52,929 bases of DNA, from positions 1-52,929 of the forward strand of contig DATFYM010000020.1 of NCBI GenBank assembly GCA_035315065.1, read 5' to 3'. The stretch comes from DATFYM01 sp035315065. GTDB taxonomy: Bacteria; Acidobacteriota; Terriglobia; UBA7540. Each line of letters starts with the position of its first letter. The first letter of the stretch is position 1. Of this stretch, positions 51,611-52,929 are shown piece after piece. The position numbers and the translations under genes are program-made. The notes under the pieces were generated by a model. It ran no database searches. It was not told the DNA's origin and worked only from the letters and a program-made list of their open reading frames with translations.

Positions 51611-51618
51611 AAGGAGGG
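51611..51618 (+). promoter_or_regulatory. Strong ribosome binding site (AAGGAGGG)
   Basis: It lies 14 bases before the TTG at 51633, a little far for that start; no closer in-frame ATG or GTG exists, so the true start of the permease is uncertain. Confidence 0.4.
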
Positions 51619-51632
51619 CGAGAGAAAAAGAA

Positions 51633-52929
51633 TTGACCACATCAGCGGTTTCCGCCCGGCTTCCAGCGCAGACACACCCTCAGAGCGCAAAGAGTATCGT
51701 CAAGCTGACGTTCTGGCCCCTCGTCGCCGCCACGTTCTTCATGGTGTCGGGCGGGACTTACGGCACCGAAGATGTCGTCCACGGCGCCGGCTACGGACGC
51801 GCCATTCTGATCCTGCTACTGACCCCGGTGTTCTGGAGCCTGCCGACGGCGTTTATGATCGGCGAACTGGCTAGCGCTCTGCCTGCGGAGGGCGGGTACT
51901 ACGCGTGGGTGCGGCGGGGACTAGGCAATTTCTGGGGCTTTCAGGAAGCCTGGCTCTCGCTCGTCGCCAGCATCTTTGACATGGCCATTTACCCGACGCT
52001 GTTTGTCGCTTATCTGACGCGGCTGGTACCGTGGTTTGGGGTGGGACACCGCGGGGTGATGGTGGCGCTCGGTGTAGTGGTGGTCTGCTCCGCGCTCAAC
52101 CTGGCGGGGATCCACGCCGTTGGCCTCACCTCCCTGTGGCTCTTTTTCCTTCTGTCGGCGCCGTTCGCGCTGATGGTAGTGCTGGCGCCGTTCGAAGCCG
52201 GTTCCCTGGCTCACACCCACACCGCGCCCGTCACCTCCACGGTCGGATTGCTGGGCGGTGTGCTCATCGCCATGTGGAACTACATGGGCTGGGACAACGC
52301 GTCCACCATCGCGAAAGCAGTGGATAGGCCGCAGTGCACTTACCCGCGCGCCATGATCGCCGCCGTGGGCCTGGTGGCGCTCAGCTACGTCTTGCCGGTG
52401 CTGGCGGTGAAGACCACCGGTGTGCCGGCGTCGGCTTTCGAGACCGGCTCGTGGGCCAACCTGGCGGGCATGATGGCCGGCAACTGGCTGCGCGTGGCGC
52501 TAGTGCTGGGCGGCATGATGAGCGGCTTTGGCATGTTCAACGCGCTGGTGATGAGTTATTCTCGCTTGCCGCTGGCGATGGCCCAGGATGGCATGCTGCC
52601 GCGCGTATTTGCCAAAGAGCACCCCAAGACTCGAGCGCCCTGGGTGGCGATTCTGGTCTGCGCGGCGGGTTGGGCACTGTGCCTCGGGCTGGGCTTCGAA
52701 CGTCTGGTGACGCTCGATATCATGCTTTATGGCGGCAGCCTACTGCTCGAGTTCATTACTCTTGTGGTGTTACGCATCCGGGAGCCGCACCTTCGACGGG
52801 AGTTCCGTGTTCCCGGGGGATTGGCAGGCGCTATCCTCGCAGGCGTGTGCCCGACGCTTCTGCTCACGCTCGCCCTCGTCCACAGCGAGCGCGAACAGGT
52901 GCTCGGCGTGAACGGACTCCTCTTCGGCG
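51633..52929 (+). CDS. APC superfamily amino acid permease (partial)
   Basis: The frame is open from a TTG at 51633 to the right edge of the window (over 430 codons, no stop). The first membrane helix begins near codon 27 (LTFWPLVAATFFMVSGGTYG), which carries the SGG-type unwound substrate segment of APC transporters. Further helices include ILLLTPVFWSLPTAFMIGEL and LASALPAEGGYYAWVRRGLG, the latter a hallmark loop; MWNYMGWDNASTIAKAV, FGMFNALVMSYSRLPLAMA and LLEFITLVVLRIREP follow. These are typical of AGT-family amino acid transporters. The C-terminus lies beyond the window. An in-frame ATG at 51741 would cut into helix 1, so it is not the start. Confidence 0.88.
   Translation, partial: MTTSAVSARLPAQTHPQSAKSIVKLTFWPLVAATFFMVSGGTYGTEDVVHGAGYGRAILILLLTPVFWSLPTAFMIGELASALPAEGGYYAWVRRGLGNFWGFQEAWLSLVASIFDMAIYPTLFVAYLTRLVPWFGVGHRGVMVALGVVVVCSALNLAGIHAVGLTSLWLFFLLSAPFALMVVLAPFEAGSLAHTHTAPVTSTVGLLGGVLIAMWNYMGWDNASTIAKAVDRPQCTYPRAMIAAVGLVALSYVLPVLAVKTTGVPASAFETGSWANLAGMMAGNWLRVALVLGGMMSGFGMFNALVMSYSRLPLAMAQDGMLPRVFAKEHPKTRAPWVAILVCAAGWALCLGLGFERLVTLDIMLYGGSLLLEFITLVVLRIREPHLRREFRVPGGLAGAILAGVCPTLLLTLALVHSEREQVLGVNGLLFG

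Overview
The window looks like a GC-rich chromosomal segment of a free-living, probably soil Gram-negative bacterium. The gene mix fits Acidobacteriota best: a futalosine-pathway menaquinone enzyme, a PEP-CTERM protein, an ASPIC/UnbV-type protein with a Tat signal, very long surface proteins built from carboxypeptidase-regulatory-like repeats, many short lineage-type intergenic repeats, and small hypothetical families common in that phylum. This assignment is inferred from gene content; there is no rRNA or other phylogenetic marker strong enough to prove it.

Region 1 (1 to about 10,440) is an accessory region full of decay. It opens with five 23-bp repeats like an IS21-family end, which cut off a radical-SAM/SPASM maturase. 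It then holds two eroded DUF2461 tails, a DUF4238 protein, a small membrane protein, a frameshifted methyltransferase, a patatin-like lipase, a SnoaL/DUF4440 lipoprotein, a low-molecular-weight-phosphatase/ArsC-like protein, an M20 peptidase, a DUF429-type gene split by a segment carrying a small ORF, and a short run of overlapping small genes. It ends exactly at a 3' tRNA fragment with anticodon CAT that lacks its 5' half. That is the signature of an integrated-element boundary, with the intact tRNA expected further left, outside the window.

Region 2 (10,485-20,083) is more core-like: a UDP-glucuronate 4-epimerase-type enzyme, an mqnD-MFS pair overlapping by ATGA, a UBP zinc-finger protein, a TipAS-type MerR regulator with a clear 19-bp-spacer operator, rsmD, recG (carrying an in-frame insertion of intergenic-type repeat), an AbrB-type antitoxin with a decayed toxin, a kinase fragment and an SDR oxidoreductase.

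Region 3 (about 20,546-44,169) is the most unusual part: one uninterrupted + strand cluster of exported proteins. It runs from a promoter and a long leader through a PEP-CTERM protein, a membrane-anchored triple DsbA-like protein (third active site lost), a 1199-residue Ig-like and cysteine-rich protein, two unrecognised proteins, a giant protein of about 4165 residues, a thioredoxin-like protein and a Tat-exported FG-GAP/UnbV protein. The giant protein contains four copies of a roughly 250-280-residue module that I cannot match to a named family, spaced between dozens of carboxypeptidase-regulatory-like repeats, plus a recent internal tandem duplication of about 2.2-2.5 kb. I read the locus as a dedicated cell-surface or extracellular structure with its own thiol-disulfide enzymes.

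Region 4 (44,170-52,929) holds a lineage-specific hypothetical gene, a repeat-rich gene-poor zone (a MITE-like inverted repeat and five degenerate units of about 150-161 bp), a polysaccharide/glycan group (a GT4 glycosyltransferase, and a methyltransferase-GT2 pair overlapping by ATGA), a TolB-like secreted protein, and an APC-family permease that runs off the right edge.
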